A stretch of DNA of 64,000 nt from Capnocytophaga stomatis (GTDB taxonomy: Bacteria > Bacteroidota > Bacteroidia > Flavobacteriales > Flavobacteriaceae), in NCBI RefSeq assembly GCF_002302635.1, contig NZ_CP022387.1, positions 1,736,001-1,800,000 on the forward strand, in the 5' to 3' direction. The position numbers and the translations under genes were made by a program. Under the pieces are notes generated by a model, which was not told where the DNA came from, searched no databases, and saw only the letters and a list, made by a program, of their open reading frames with translations. Every line of letters begins with the position of its first letter. The stretch's first letter is position 1. Positions 1 through 9,163 of the stretch are shown here, piece by piece.

Positions 1-495
1 TAATGAAATTTTACGAACCACAGTTCCTTGTTTGGCAACCATACTTGAACCTTTCACTTTCAAATCTTTTATCAGAACGACATTATCGCCGGCTTGCAAA
101 ATAGTTCCGTTGCTATCTCGGTGGATAATTTTCTCACTTTCATCCAAGTGGTCATCCGAAGCCTTTGCAAAAGCAAGTTCCTCATCGTCTAAGTACATCA
201 TATTGAGCAAATCAAGCGACCAGCCTTCGTTTTTCAAACGATTGAGCATCCGCCACGCTACAACTTTTACAGCCCGATGTTCGCTCCACATACTGTCATT
301 TAAGCAACGCCAATGATTGCTGTCCAAGTCCGCAGAACCTTCAATTTGTGAAACACAAGTTTTACAAGCCAACAAACTGCCATCCAATCCGCCAGTGCTG
401 GTGGGGGGCACTTCATAAATTTCTAAATTGTTGGTTGCTCCGCATAATTCGCAGGTATTTCCGCTTCGTTTTTGTAATTCTTGAAGTAAATTCAT
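1..495 (-). CDS. PhnA domain protein (3' end outside window)
   Basis: Translating the minus strand from the ATG gives 165 codons without a stop; the last few residues lie beyond the window edge. Two CxxC pairs (C15/C18 in the CELCG motif, C44/C47) form the N-terminal zinc-ribbon-like part. The NHWRCLNDSMWSE block and the C-terminal SH3-like stretch (GDNVVLIKDLKVKG) are typical of the PhnA/YjdM family. Despite the name, its link to phosphonate use is not established, and the biochemical role is unknown. It is transcribed divergently from the SCO1 gene, with a shared palindromic promoter between them. The family call is firm; the function is not. Confidence 0.9.
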   Translation of the reverse strand, partial: MNLLQELQKRSGNTCELCGATNNLEIYEVPPTSTGGLDGSLLACKTCVSQIEGSADLDSNHWRCLNDSMWSEHRAVKVVAWRMLNRLKNEGWSLDLLNMMYLDDEELAFAKASDDHLDESEKIIHRDSNGTILQAGDNVVLIKDLKVKGSSMVAKQGTVVRKISL

Positions 496-508
496 CTGAA
501 AATTTTAT

Positions 509-524
509 TAACTTTGCAAAGTTA
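509..524. promoter_or_regulatory. Palindromic pair of divergent -7 elements
   Basis: TAACTTTGCAAAGTTA is a perfect 16-bp palindrome. Each half is a Bacteroidota -7 element (TAnnTTTG), one per strand. On the minus strand a TTG (546-548 complement) lies 21 bases upstream and serves the PhnA gene. On the plus strand the -33 TTG is poorly spaced (25 bases). It probably drives both the PhnA and SCO1 genes. Confidence 0.6.
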
Positions 525-583
525 CATTTTTTCCGAAAAAAATGACAAAAAAACTATTTTAAATAAATTTGAATTACGCCATT

Positions 584-1186
584 ATGAGAAGAAAATTATA
601 TTCATTTTTTGCTTTATGCACTTTATTATTTTTAGTTAGCTGTTCTGATTCTAAATTAGTTACTATCGGAAAAGCTCCTGAATTTTCATTTACAAATCAA
701 AACAATCAAACTATTTCCAATAAAGATTACAAAGGAAAGGTTTATGTTGTGGATTTTTTCTTTACAACTTGCCCAACTATCTGTCCGATAATGACTTCGA
801 GTATGGTAAAGGTACAAAATGCCCTTGAAGGGAAAAACATTGGTTTTGCATCGTTTTCAATCAATCCTGAGAATGACACCCCTGAAGTACTGAAAGAATA
901 CGCCAAACAACACGGAATAACAAGCCCGAATTGGCATTTACTAACAGGCGATGAAGAAGCGATTTACGATTTGGCGAACAACGGATTTAATCTGCACGCA
1001 CAAAATAACGCCAAAGGAGTGGACGGGTTTGAACATTCAGGGCTTTTTGCTTTGATTGACCAAAAAGGGAATATCGTTTCACGTAAAGATGCCGACGGAA
1101 ATCCGATGATTTACTATAACGGATTGGAAGACAAGCAAATTGAAATGTTGATAGAAGACATCAGGTTACTTATCGGAATGCCTTAA
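584..1186 (+). CDS. SCO1/SenC family lipoprotein
   Basis: 200-residue lipoprotein: signal peptide with lipobox LVSC (C20), then a thioredoxin-like fold. The SCO copper site is visible as CPTIC (C63, C67) and H151 in GFEHSGLF. The family delivers copper to, or reduces, the CuA centre of cytochrome oxidase in the periplasm. The ATG at 584 is preferred over an in-frame TTG at 569 because it places the signal peptide correctly. No oxidase genes are next to it, so it acts as a stand-alone assembly factor or thiol reductase. Confidence 0.93.
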   Translation: MRRKLYSFFALCTLLFLVSCSDSKLVTIGKAPEFSFTNQNNQTISNKDYKGKVYVVDFFFTTCPTICPIMTSSMVKVQNALEGKNIGFASFSINPENDTPEVLKEYAKQHGITSPNWHLLTGDEEAIYDLANNGFNLHAQNNAKGVDGFEHSGLFALIDQKGNIVSRKDADGNPMIYYNGLEDKQIEMLIEDIRLLIGMP

Positions 1187-1231
1187 TTTTGATTGTAATT
1201 TCTTCCAAAAATTTAGAAAGAGAATTTCAAA

Positions 1232-2692
1232 TTATCTTTTTGTCAAAACAGATTTTAAGCGTTTTTTGATTTCGGTTTCTTTCTGAAAAACTGCGAAAAT
1301 ATATAGCAATAGAAGGAAAATTCCTACGTATATATTTCTGCCAAAAACATAAAACGAAAGGAATGAAGCCAACACGCTGAATCCTAAATAAAACCCGATT
1401 TTCCTCACATTATACGGAATCGGGTATTTTTTTTGCCCAATAAAATATGAAGTCAGCATCATAACCACATAAGTAGCCAATGTAGCTAAAGCTGCACCCT
1501 TATAGCTTATTACGGGAATGAGCAAAAAGTTTAATAAAACAGTTATTAACATTCCAAGTATGGAGATGTATGCCCCAACGTGCGTTCTGTCAGTTACTTT
1601 GTACCATACTGAAAGACTGTGATATACACCCAAACAAAGATTTGCGAGCAAAATAACGGGGACAATCCACAAAGCCTCCCAATATTTCGCATTGGGTATT
1701 AAAAAAAGCTTAAACACATCTATAAAAACAGTAATAAAAAGCAAAATAAACGCTCCGAAAATGGTAAAATATTCCGTTACCAAAGCATACGTTTGCGGTG
1801 CGTTTTTATCCTGTGCATTACTGAAAAAGAATGGCTCAACTCCTAATTTATAAGCTGTTACAAAAAGCGTCATAAAAACTCCCATTTTATAACAAGCTGA
1901 ATAAATCCCGATGGTAGCATCGGCAGTTTCAAAAGGAAGCAACATCCGCAAGAACACCCTGTCAAAGCCTTCATTTACAGCAAAAGCAATCCCCGCAATT
2001 AATATCGGAAATCCATAACGGAACATTTTTTTCCATAAAGCAAGTGAAAAATCGAACCGAATTTGAAAATAAATTGGCAACAACACAATAAGTGTCAGCA
2101 AACTTGCTATCGCATTGGCAATGAATATGTAATATACCTGATTTTCAAAATAGAACAAACTCCAAAAAGAATTATTTTCAAATTTTGGCAAAACGAAAAA
2201 GAAAAATAAATTCAGCAGAAGATTCACAGTTACATTCCCGATTTTTATGATAGCATACGTGAGCGATTTCCCTGCATTTCGTAGCTGTGCAAAAGGAATG
2301 ACAACCAGTGCATCAAGTGTTAAAATAATAATACAAAAAGTGATTAAATTCACGTCATATTTCAACCATTCTGATATAAAATTTCGAGCGAGTAACGCAA
2401 TAATCAAAAAAGATAATGAACTAATAAACAGAGAGGTAAGTGCCGTAGATTGTACCTTACGCTTATCATTTTCTTTGTTTACAAATCGGAAAAAAGCCGT
2501 TTCCATTCCGTAGGAAAGCAGTACATTTCCTAAAATGAGATACACAAACAAAGTTGAATAAACTCCAAAATCTGCGGTAGAATTCAATTTGTCAACATAC
2601 AAAGGCGTGAGAATCAAGGAGATTACACGCGGAAGAACCGTTGCCAGTCCGTATATGAGGGTGTGTTTGAATAATTTTTGTAGTTTGCTCAT
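1232..2692 (-). CDS. Wzx-like polysaccharide flippase (MOP superfamily)
   Basis: 486 residues, almost all hydrophobic, with about 14 predicted membrane segments. The N-terminal pattern YGLATVLPRVISLILTPLY is typical of Wzx/PST-type O-unit or polysaccharide flippases of the MATE/MOP superfamily. Such proteins flip undecaprenyl-linked glycans across the inner membrane. The substrate cannot be read from the sequence, and no glycosyltransferases flank it. A possible -7 element on the minus strand (TAGTTTTG, complement of 2715-2722) lies just upstream. The adjacent plus-strand promoter belongs to hpt-adk. It could also be a lipid II-type flippase. Confidence 0.85.
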   Translation of the reverse strand: MSKLQKLFKHTLIYGLATVLPRVISLILTPLYVDKLNSTADFGVYSTLFVYLILGNVLLSYGMETAFFRFVNKENDKRKVQSTALTSLFISSLSFLIIALLARNFISEWLKYDVNLITFCIIILTLDALVVIPFAQLRNAGKSLTYAIIKIGNVTVNLLLNLFFFFVLPKFENNSFWSLFYFENQVYYIFIANAIASLLTLIVLLPIYFQIRFDFSLALWKKMFRYGFPILIAGIAFAVNEGFDRVFLRMLLPFETADATIGIYSACYKMGVFMTLFVTAYKLGVEPFFFSNAQDKNAPQTYALVTEYFTIFGAFILLFITVFIDVFKLFLIPNAKYWEALWIVPVILLANLCLGVYHSLSVWYKVTDRTHVGAYISILGMLITVLLNFLLIPVISYKGAALATLATYVVMMLTSYFIGQKKYPIPYNVRKIGFYLGFSVLASFLSFYVFGRNIYVGIFLLLLYIFAVFQKETEIKKRLKSVLTKR

Positions 2693-2744
2693 TTTTTCAG
2701 AATATAATGCACCGCAAAACTACACAAAATAGCACAAAAACATC

Positions 2745-2774
2745 TTGCTTCTTGACAAAAAAAATGTACCTTTG
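2745..2774 (+). promoter_or_regulatory. Promoter of hpt-adk
   Basis: TTG at 2745-2747, a 19-base spacer, then TACCTTTG at 2767-2774. This matches the Bacteroidota sigma-A consensus and gives a leader of only about 10 bases before the ATG at 2792. It also rules out the in-frame GTG at 2774, which is part of the -7 element. Confidence 0.8.
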
Positions 2775-2791
2775 TGCTTTATTTATTTTCT

Positions 2792-3910
2792 ATGGAAATC
2801 ATAAAAATACACGACAAATCATTTGAACCTTACATTGAAGCTGAACAAATTCAGCAAATTATTCAGCGAATGGCTTCGGAAGTAGCTAAGGATATGGAAG
2901 ATACGTGTCCGCTGTTTGTTTCGGTACTTAACGGAGCTTTTATGTTTGCCTCCGATTTTGTTCGGCATTACAAAGCGGATTGTGAAATTACTTTCGTGAA
3001 ATTGGCTTCTTACCAAGGAATGCAATCTACTGAAAAAGTGGTGGAGCTCATCGGATTGGATATTCCGGTAGAAGGGCGTGATGTAGTTGTTTTGGAAGAT
3101 ATCATCGACACGGGTAACACTTTGGAAGAAATTTATCGTATTTTCCACGACAAAAAAGTAAAATCATTGCGTATTGCCACACTTTTCTTCAAACCGGATG
3201 CTTATAAGAAAGATTTAAAAATTGATTATGTAGGGCTGCCCATTCCAAATCGATTTATCGTTGGTTACGGACTTGATTATGATGAATTAGGACGAAATTT
3301 ACCGCAAGTATATCAATTAAACACTTCAATAACGATGACAAACTTAGTTTTATTCGGGAAACCGGGAGCCGGAAAAGGTACACAAGCTGCATTTTTGAAA
3401 GATAAATACAATTTGGTACATATTTCAACAGGAGATTTATTCCGATTCAATATCAAAAACGAAACCAAATTAGGAAAATTAGCTCAATCATATATGGATA
3501 AAGGCGATTTGGTTCCTGATGAAGTAACCATTCAGATGTTGCAACAAGAAATAGAGAACAACCCGAAAGCCGAAGGTTTCATATTTGATGGTTTTCCAAG
3601 AACTATCGCTCAGGCAGAAGCTTTGGATGATTTCTTAACATCAAAAGGAATGAAAATCCACGGGACATTAGCCTTAGAAGCTGATGACGAAGTTTTGATA
3701 CAACGCCTTTTGGAAAGAGGAAAAGTAAGCGGACGAACTGATGACCAGGATGAAAGCAAAATCAGAAATCGTTTTGTGGAATACAACGAAAAAACTGCTC
3801 CGCTTATTGAATTTTACAAGAAACAAAATAAATATCACGGAATTGATGGCATCGGAACAATTGAAGAAATCACAAGACGTCTTTCGAACGCTATTGACGC
3901 ACTAAAATAA
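2792..3910 (+). CDS. adk: Hypoxanthine phosphoribosyltransferase-adenylate kinase fusion
   Basis: One 372-residue reading frame holds two complete enzymes. Residues 1 to about 180 are a purine phosphoribosyltransferase: PRPP loop LEDIIDTGNT at 101-110, and YVGLPIPNRFIVGYGLDY near the end. From M182 an adenylate kinase begins: P-loop GKPGAGKGT at 189-197, FDGFPRT, and a short-lid form of about 190 residues. The first part turns hypoxanthine or guanine into IMP or GMP with PRPP; the second equilibrates AMP, ADP and ATP. Both are cytosolic purine steps. No stop, frameshift or ribosome site is seen at the junction, so a bifunctional protein is expected. An internal start at M182 cannot be excluded. 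Confidence 0.93.
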   Translation: MEIIKIHDKSFEPYIEAEQIQQIIQRMASEVAKDMEDTCPLFVSVLNGAFMFASDFVRHYKADCEITFVKLASYQGMQSTEKVVELIGLDIPVEGRDVVVLEDIIDTGNTLEEIYRIFHDKKVKSLRIATLFFKPDAYKKDLKIDYVGLPIPNRFIVGYGLDYDELGRNLPQVYQLNTSITMTNLVLFGKPGAGKGTQAAFLKDKYNLVHISTGDLFRFNIKNETKLGKLAQSYMDKGDLVPDEVTIQMLQQEIENNPKAEGFIFDGFPRTIAQAEALDDFLTSKGMKIHGTLALEADDEVLIQRLLERGKVSGRTDDQDESKIRNRFVEYNEKTAPLIEFYKKQNKYHGIDGIGTIEEITRRLSNAIDALK

Positions 3911-4000
3911 AAATTGAAAAAGTATCAGTACAAACCCAAACTTTTGGAAGGACAGTCTTATTTTCAAATGTTTGGGCTTGTTCATTTTCTATAAATCATT

Positions 4001-5002
4001 ATGACAGAAGGAAATTTCACGGATTATGTAAAAGTATTTGTCGCCTCGGGAAATGGCGGAAAAGGTTCTATGCACTTGCATCGGGAGAAGTTCGTTGCCA
4101 AAGGCGGACCTGATGGTGGAGATGGCGGAAGAGGCGGACACATCATCATCCGAGGGAATAAAAATCTTTGGACGCTCATTCACTTCAAATTTCAGAAGCA
4201 TTTTAGGGCAGGACACGGTGAGGGTGGTGGAGCAAATCGCAGTACAGGAGCCGACGGAAAAGATGTTTATTTGGAAGTTCCTCTGGGAACAATCGTGAAA
4301 AATGCCTTAACTGATGAAGTTTTGTTCGAAATCACGGAAGATAAGCAAGAAATCATCGCCTTACACGGAGGAAAAGGTGGTTTGGGGAATTGGCATTTCA
4401 GAAGTGCCACCAACCAAACTCCAAGATACGCACAACCGGGCATTCCCGGCGAGGAAATGGAACTTTTGTTGGAATTAAAGGTTCTTGCCGATGTAGGCTT
4501 TGTTGGCTTTCCGAACGCAGGAAAATCGACTTTGTTATCGGTAATTACTTCTGCCAAACCAAAAATCGGAGATTATCCTTTCACAACATTAAAGCCTAAT
4601 TTGGGGATTGTAGAACATCGTGATTTTCAATCCTTTGTGGTAGCAGATATTCCCGGCATCATTGAAGGAGCTGCGGAAGGAAAAGGATTAGGACATTATT
4701 TCTTACGACATATTGAGCGAAACTCAACGCTTCTTTTCCTTATTCCTGCTGATAGTAAGGATATTGTGGAAGAATATCACATCTTACTGAACGAACTCAA
4801 AGAATACAATCCGGAATTGCTTGATAAAGACAGACTTATAGCTATTTCAAAATCAGATATGCTCGATGAGGAACTCACCGTCGAAATTGAAAAAGAAATC
4901 AAACCTGCATTAAAAGGGATTCCTTTCTTATTTATTTCATCCGTTTCGGGCAAAGGCATTCAGCAGTTAAAAGATACTCTCTGGAAAATGATTAATAAGT
5001 AA
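4001..5002 (+). CDS. obgE: GTPase Obg/CgtA
   Basis: 333 residues. The glycine-rich Obg domain covers 1-157, with many GG repeats such as GGDGGRGG. It is followed by a G domain with G1 GFPNAGKST near 169 and the switch-2 motif DIPGIIEGA; the G4 motif is SKSD. It lacks the variable C-terminal domain of some homologues. Obg is an essential GTPase associated with the 50S subunit and the stringent response. It sits just after hpt-adk, a common adk-obg arrangement in Bacteroidota. It ends at a strong hairpin terminator shared with the converging sugar permease gene. Confidence 0.97.
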   Translation: MTEGNFTDYVKVFVASGNGGKGSMHLHREKFVAKGGPDGGDGGRGGHIIIRGNKNLWTLIHFKFQKHFRAGHGEGGGANRSTGADGKDVYLEVPLGTIVKNALTDEVLFEITEDKQEIIALHGGKGGLGNWHFRSATNQTPRYAQPGIPGEEMELLLELKVLADVGFVGFPNAGKSTLLSVITSAKPKIGDYPFTTLKPNLGIVEHRDFQSFVVADIPGIIEGAAEGKGLGHYFLRHIERNSTLLFLIPADSKDIVEEYHILLNELKEYNPELLDKDRLIAISKSDMLDEELTVEIEKEIKPALKGIPFLFISSVSGKGIQQLKDTLWKMINK

Positions 5003-5014
5003 AAAAGTATAAAA

Positions 5015-5050
5015 AAATAAATCCCTTACTCAAATGTAAGGGATTTATTT
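5015..5050. terminator. Bidirectional terminator between obg and the MFS gene
   Basis: Perfect 15-bp stem (5015-5029 with 5036-5050) and a 6-base loop, flanked by A and T runs. It fits both converging genes. Confidence 0.85.
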
Positions 5051-5077
5051 TTTATAAATGTATTATTTTTTTGGGTT

Positions 5078-6406
5078 CTAAACTTTCACAAATCGTTTGT
5101 AATACCCAAAGAAAAGGATAAAACTGTAACAAACAACCAACGCTAAGAAAGTCATTTTAAACCCAATATTATCTGTTAAAAATCCGAAAAGTGGTGGAAT
5201 GATAGCTCCTCCTACAATCATCGTACATAAAATACCTGACGCCTGAGGTCTCAACTCTCCGAGCCCTTCCGAAGCCAATGTGAAAATAGTAGGGAACATA
5301 ATTGAATTGAATAATCCTACTGATAAAATGCTCCACATTGATAATAATCCATCGGTATTTATTGATATCAATATCAAAGATATAGCAATCAACGAGAAGA
5401 AAATAAGCACTTTAGCCGGAGCGATAATTTTCGTAAGGAATGCTCCCACAAAACGTCCTACCATTGCTCCTGCCCAGTAGAATGTAACAAAAATACCAAC
5501 AACAGCTTTAGGGTCATTACTTGTAAGGTCTTGCTCGCCAAATACTTTTCCTAAACTCACGATTATGGAACGCATTACCTGATTCTCAAGAACTTCCTTC
5601 GCGATATTAATTTCAACAAAATAGTTAACCAAGTAACTTCCTATTGCTACCTCAGCTCCCACGTACAAAAATATAGCAACAGCCCCCAACATTAATCCTT
5701 GCTTTTTGAACAAAGAAAAATATCCTTTGGAAGAACCTGTGTTACTGCTTTCGTCAATAATTTTTGGCAATTTTACGAAGGAAAAAATTACTGCCATTAT
5801 GATTATGAAAACGGCAATGCTTATGAAAGGAGTTTGTACAGCAGAGGCTTCCGATGCAAAATAGGCTTCCTGTTCTGCTGGGCTTAATGCATTTATCTCA
5901 TCGGCTCCTTTTACTCTGTCACTGAGAATAAAAATTGCACCAACAATAGGAGCAATCGTAGTTCCTAAAGAATTGAACGCCTGCGATAAGTTCAATCTGC
6001 TTGAAGCTCCTGATTCCTCTCCCAAAACAGAAACATACGGATTAGCAGCCACTTGCAAGAAGGTAATTCCACTAGCCAGCACAAATACCGCCAACATAAA
6101 TACCACCATCATACGTTGCGAGGCTGCCGGATAAAACAAAAAGCAACCCGCCGCCATTGTCAATAATCCTAAGATAATTCCTCTTTGATAACCAATTCTT
6201 GATAAAATAAATCCTGCTGGAATTGAAAACAAAAAATATGCCGTGAAGAACGCAAACTGAATCATTCCCGCTTGAAAATAATTCAATGTGAAAACATCTC
6301 TAAGGCGCGGAATGAGTGAATCTATCAACACTGTGACAAATCCCCAAAGAAAGAATAATGCAGTAACAAATACGAATGCCTTTTTGTAACTTTTTTGTGT
6401 ATTCAT
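5078..6406 (-). CDS. FucP-type MFS sugar permease
   Basis: 442 residues with about 12 membrane segments. The N-terminal pattern FFLWGFVTVLIDSLIPRLRD and the LQVAANPYVSVLG motif are marks of the FucP / glucose-galactose permease branch of the major facilitator superfamily. These are proton-coupled monosaccharide importers in the inner membrane. The exact sugar (glucose, galactose, fucose or N-acetylglucosamine) cannot be told. A -7 element TAACTTTG (complement of 6435-6442) lies about 30 bases before the ATG. No sugar kinase gene is adjacent. Confidence 0.88.
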   Translation of the reverse strand: MNTQKSYKKAFVFVTALFFLWGFVTVLIDSLIPRLRDVFTLNYFQAGMIQFAFFTAYFLFSIPAGFILSRIGYQRGIILGLLTMAAGCFLFYPAASQRMMVVFMLAVFVLASGITFLQVAANPYVSVLGEESGASSRLNLSQAFNSLGTTIAPIVGAIFILSDRVKGADEINALSPAEQEAYFASEASAVQTPFISIAVFIIIMAVIFSFVKLPKIIDESSNTGSSKGYFSLFKKQGLMLGAVAIFLYVGAEVAIGSYLVNYFVEINIAKEVLENQVMRSIIVSLGKVFGEQDLTSNDPKAVVGIFVTFYWAGAMVGRFVGAFLTKIIAPAKVLIFFSLIAISLILISINTDGLLSMWSILSVGLFNSIMFPTIFTLASEGLGELRPQASGILCTMIVGGAIIPPLFGFLTDNIGFKMTFLALVVCYSFILFFGYYKRFVKV

Positions 6407-6584
6407 TATGTTATGGTTGTTAAAATTGCGAAAGCAAAGTTAGCAATATTATCCCATACATTAATTATTTTTTAACATTTTATTTTGTTATAATTATAAC
6501 GAAAAGAAAACGAAACACATCAAAGGCAAAAATTGTGTTACGTTATTGTTCTGCTGAAAACCACAAAAAAAATAAAATTCTACA

Positions 6585-7334
6585 CTATGTTTTTAGAGAA
6601 TAATTTTTTCCTTGAATTTTATAACACGCACGTTTTGAGGCGTTTTCTTCAGCTTTCTTTTTGGATGTTGCTCTGGCTTTTGTAACAGAAAATCCCTCTA
6701 CATATACTTTTGCTACAAAATAACGAACATCCGACCTATCTTCTGTATCTTCCTCAGTTTCAAAGGTAAAGCTTCGTTTATGTTTTTGACACCATTCGAT
6801 AAGAAGACTTTTATGGCTGATGACTTTTTCTTCTAAATTTTTTAAGTTAATATAAGGATTTATTAACTTTTTTTCAATGAATTTGGAGCATTCCGTGTAT
6901 CCTTTATCCAAATAAATTGCTCCTATGAGAGCTTCAAATAAATTTCCTGTGATATTATTTCCTAACTGCTTGTGAGTTAGTTTAGTACGAAGAAAATCCA
7001 ACAAACCCAACTCTTCACCTAACTGATTAAGATTACGTCTCTCCACAATTTTGGAACGCATCTTGGTAAGGTATCCTTCGTCCTCATCAGGAGCACTTCT
7101 GAAAATATAATCCGCAATAACCGCTCCCAAAATGGCATCTCCTAAAAATTCCAATCGCTCGTAACTTTTACGCGTACTTTTCTTATATTGATACGAAGGA
7201 TGCGTAAAAGCCTCACTATAAATAGATAAGCTCTTAGGTGAATACCCTAAAAGAGCTTTCATTTTGGAATAAAAAATCCCGTCTTTTTTCTTGTCAAAAC
7301 GGGTTAAATTGAATATTTTTTTTAAGCTAAACAC
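6585..7334 (-). CDS. rnc: Ribonuclease III
   Basis: 249 residues. The catalytic signature ERLEFLGDAIL (E59, E62, D66) and the second acidic site in NLFEALIGAIYLD (E134) are present. A C-terminal double-stranded RNA-binding domain ends in KKKAEENASKRA. The enzyme cuts double-stranded RNA, including rRNA precursors. The start is a GTG; it is chosen over the ATG at 7262 because the extra N-terminal segment (LKKIFN...DGIFYS) is usual in flavobacterial RNase III. It begins 10 bases after fabF, so it is the last gene of an acpP-fabF-rnc operon. Confidence 0.95.
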   Translation of the reverse strand: MFSLKKIFNLTRFDKKKDGIFYSKMKALLGYSPKSLSIYSEAFTHPSYQYKKSTRKSYERLEFLGDAILGAVIADYIFRSAPDEDEGYLTKMRSKIVERRNLNQLGEELGLLDFLRTKLTHKQLGNNITGNLFEALIGAIYLDKGYTECSKFIEKKLINPYINLKNLEEKVISHKSLLIEWCQKHKRSFTFETEEDTEDRSDVRYFVAKVYVEGFSVTKARATSKKKAEENASKRACYKIQGKNYSLKT

Positions 7335-7344
7335 AAATCAAGGT

Positions 7345-8592
7345 TTATATCTTTTTGAATAACAAACAAGCATTGTGTCCTCCAAAACCGAATGTATTAC
7401 TCATTGCAACTTTCACGTCGCGTTTCTGAGCCTTATTGAAAGTGAAATTGAGTTTTGGGTCAATTTTCTCATCAGGGGTTTCAAAATTAATTGTCGGAGG
7501 AATCATTCCGTGTTTTACAGAAAGAATTGAAGCAACTGCCTCAACAGCTCCCGCCGCACCTAACAAGTGCCCTGTCATTGATTTTGTAGAGTTCAAATTG
7601 ATATTGTAGGCGTGTTCTCCAAAAACATCCAACACAGCCTTCGATTCGGCAATGTCACCCAAAGGAGTAGAAGTTCCGTGCAGATTGATAGTATCAACTT
7701 CTTCAGGTTGTACGCTTGCATCACGTAAACAGTTGAGCATTACATTTTTAGCTCCCAATCCTTCAGGATGTGGTGCTGTCATATGGTGAGCGTCTGCTGA
7801 AAGTCCTCCTCCGGCCAACTCACAATAAATAGTTGCTCCGCGAGCAATTGCGTGCTCATATTCTTCCAAAACTACCGCCGCAGCTCCTTCTCCTAATACG
7901 AAGCCATCTCTGTTAGCATCAAACGGACGAGAAGCCCTTGCAGGGTCATCATTGCGTGTAGAGAGTGCGTGAAGAGCGTTGAAACCTCCCATTCCCGCAA
8001 TAGTTACTGCTGCTTCCGAACCTCCAGAAATAATGACGTCTGCGTGTCCTAAACGGATGTAATTCAAAGCATCAATCATTGCGTTAGCCGCTGATGCACA
8101 AGCGGATACAGTAGTGAAGTTTGGACCTCTGTACCCATAACGAATTGAAATCATTCCCGATGCGATATCCGCAATCATTTTCGGAATGAAGAAAGGATTG
8201 AAACGTGGCGTTCCGTCTCCTTTTGTGAAATTGATAACTTCTTCTTGAAAAGTTTCCAATCCTCCGATTCCTGAACCCCAAATAACACCAACTCGGTCTT
8301 TATCAATGGTTTCGGAATCTATTCCGGCGTCTTTGATAGCTTCATCAGAAGCCACAAGAGCATATTGTGCAAATTTGTCTAATTTTCTGGCTTCTTTTCG
8401 ATCCAAAAAATCTTCCACTTTGAAGTTTTTCACCTCACAAGCGAATTTTGTTTTGAATTTTGAAGCATCAAAATGTGTTATGGCAGCTGCTCCACTTATA
8501 CCTGCAATTAAACTTTCCCAATACTCCTGAACATTGTTTCCAATTGGGGTTAAAGCACCTAAGCCTGTTACTACAACACGTCTGTTTTTCAT
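7345..8592 (-). CDS. fabF: Beta-ketoacyl-ACP synthase II
   Basis: 415 residues. The Cys-His-His triad of condensing enzymes is visible: C165 in TVSACAS, H305 in NLHGTSTP, H342 in SMTGHLLGAAGA. It condenses malonyl-ACP with acyl-ACP in fatty-acid elongation, in the cytosol. The ATG at 8592 gives MKNRRVVVTGLG, the usual family N-terminus; a TTG four codons upstream is less likely. It follows acpP on the same strand, separated by about 120 bases that carry a terminator-like hairpin, so its level is probably set below that of acpP. Confidence 0.97.
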   Translation of the reverse strand: MKNRRVVVTGLGALTPIGNNVQEYWESLIAGISGAAAITHFDASKFKTKFACEVKNFKVEDFLDRKEARKLDKFAQYALVASDEAIKDAGIDSETIDKDRVGVIWGSGIGGLETFQEEVINFTKGDGTPRFNPFFIPKMIADIASGMISIRYGYRGPNFTTVSACASAANAMIDALNYIRLGHADVIISGGSEAAVTIAGMGGFNALHALSTRNDDPARASRPFDANRDGFVLGEGAAAVVLEEYEHAIARGATIYCELAGGGLSADAHHMTAPHPEGLGAKNVMLNCLRDASVQPEEVDTINLHGTSTPLGDIAESKAVLDVFGEHAYNINLNSTKSMTGHLLGAAGAVEAVASILSVKHGMIPPTINFETPDEKIDPKLNFTFNKAQKRDVKVAMSNTFGFGGHNACLLFKKI

Positions 8593-8624
8593 AGAATTAA
8601 ACAAATTTATAAATTAATTTTAAT

Positions 8625-8691
8625 AAAAAAACAGTAAGCTATAAGCTATAACTCTAAAAAAATTACAGTTCAAGGCTTACAGCTCACTGTT
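8625..8691 (-). terminator. Terminator-like attenuator between acpP and fabF
   Basis: On the minus strand, 17-base arms (8691-8675 with 8646-8630) pair completely, two of the pairs being G-U, and a run of seven T follows. On the plus strand the same two positions are A-C mismatches, so the structure fits only the transcribed RNA. The 28-base loop is long. I infer partial termination after acpP. Confidence 0.6.
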
Positions 8692-8712
8692 CATAGCTCA
8701 CAACTTAAAAAA

Positions 8713-8949
8713 TTATTGTTTAGCCTCCTCAATATATTTGATTGCTTGACCAACAGTTGAGATGTTTTCTGCTTGGTCATCAGGAATTTGAATGTCAAAT
8801 TCTTTTTCGAATTCCATAATCAATTCCACTGTGTCTAATGAATCAGCTCCTAAGTCGTTTGTGAAGCTTGCGTCTGCAACTACTTCATTTTCATCTACAC
8901 CTAACTTATCAACAATAATAGCTTTAACTCTTGATGCAATGTCTGACAT
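8713..8949 (-). CDS. acpP: Acyl carrier protein
   Basis: 78 residues, acidic, with the phosphopantetheine attachment motif [10 protein letters not shown] (S37). It carries growing acyl chains during fatty-acid synthesis. It is the first gene of acpP-fabF-rnc. A likely -7 element TATTTTTG (complement of 8982-8989) lies about 35 bases upstream of the ATG, without a clear -33 TTG. A hairpin with a T run follows the gene, which would give more acpP than fabF mRNA. Confidence 0.98.
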   Translation of the reverse strand: MSDIASRVKAIIVDKLGVDENEVVADASFTNDLGADSLDTVELIMEFEKEFDIQIPDDQAENISTVGQAIKYIEEAKQ

Positions 8950-9163
8950 AATTTTCTTTTTTTAATTATAAATACCGGGGGCAAAAATAATAAACTTTTT
9001 TCTAAAAAGCCACTTTTATCAAAAAATATGCTGTTTTTTTAACGTTAAAGTTAGTAATAAGCTAAAAAACAAATACTTATGTGATGACTAAAATAACTAC
9101 AAAAGCAAATACTTCAACCTTTTTAAATGTTTAAAATTGCAAATTGTATATGGCTTATGGAAT

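Noticed and set aside
3335-3910. Separate adk gene starting at the internal methionine
   Set aside because: The frame is continuous with hpt and no stop or ribosome site precedes it; it remains only a possibility.
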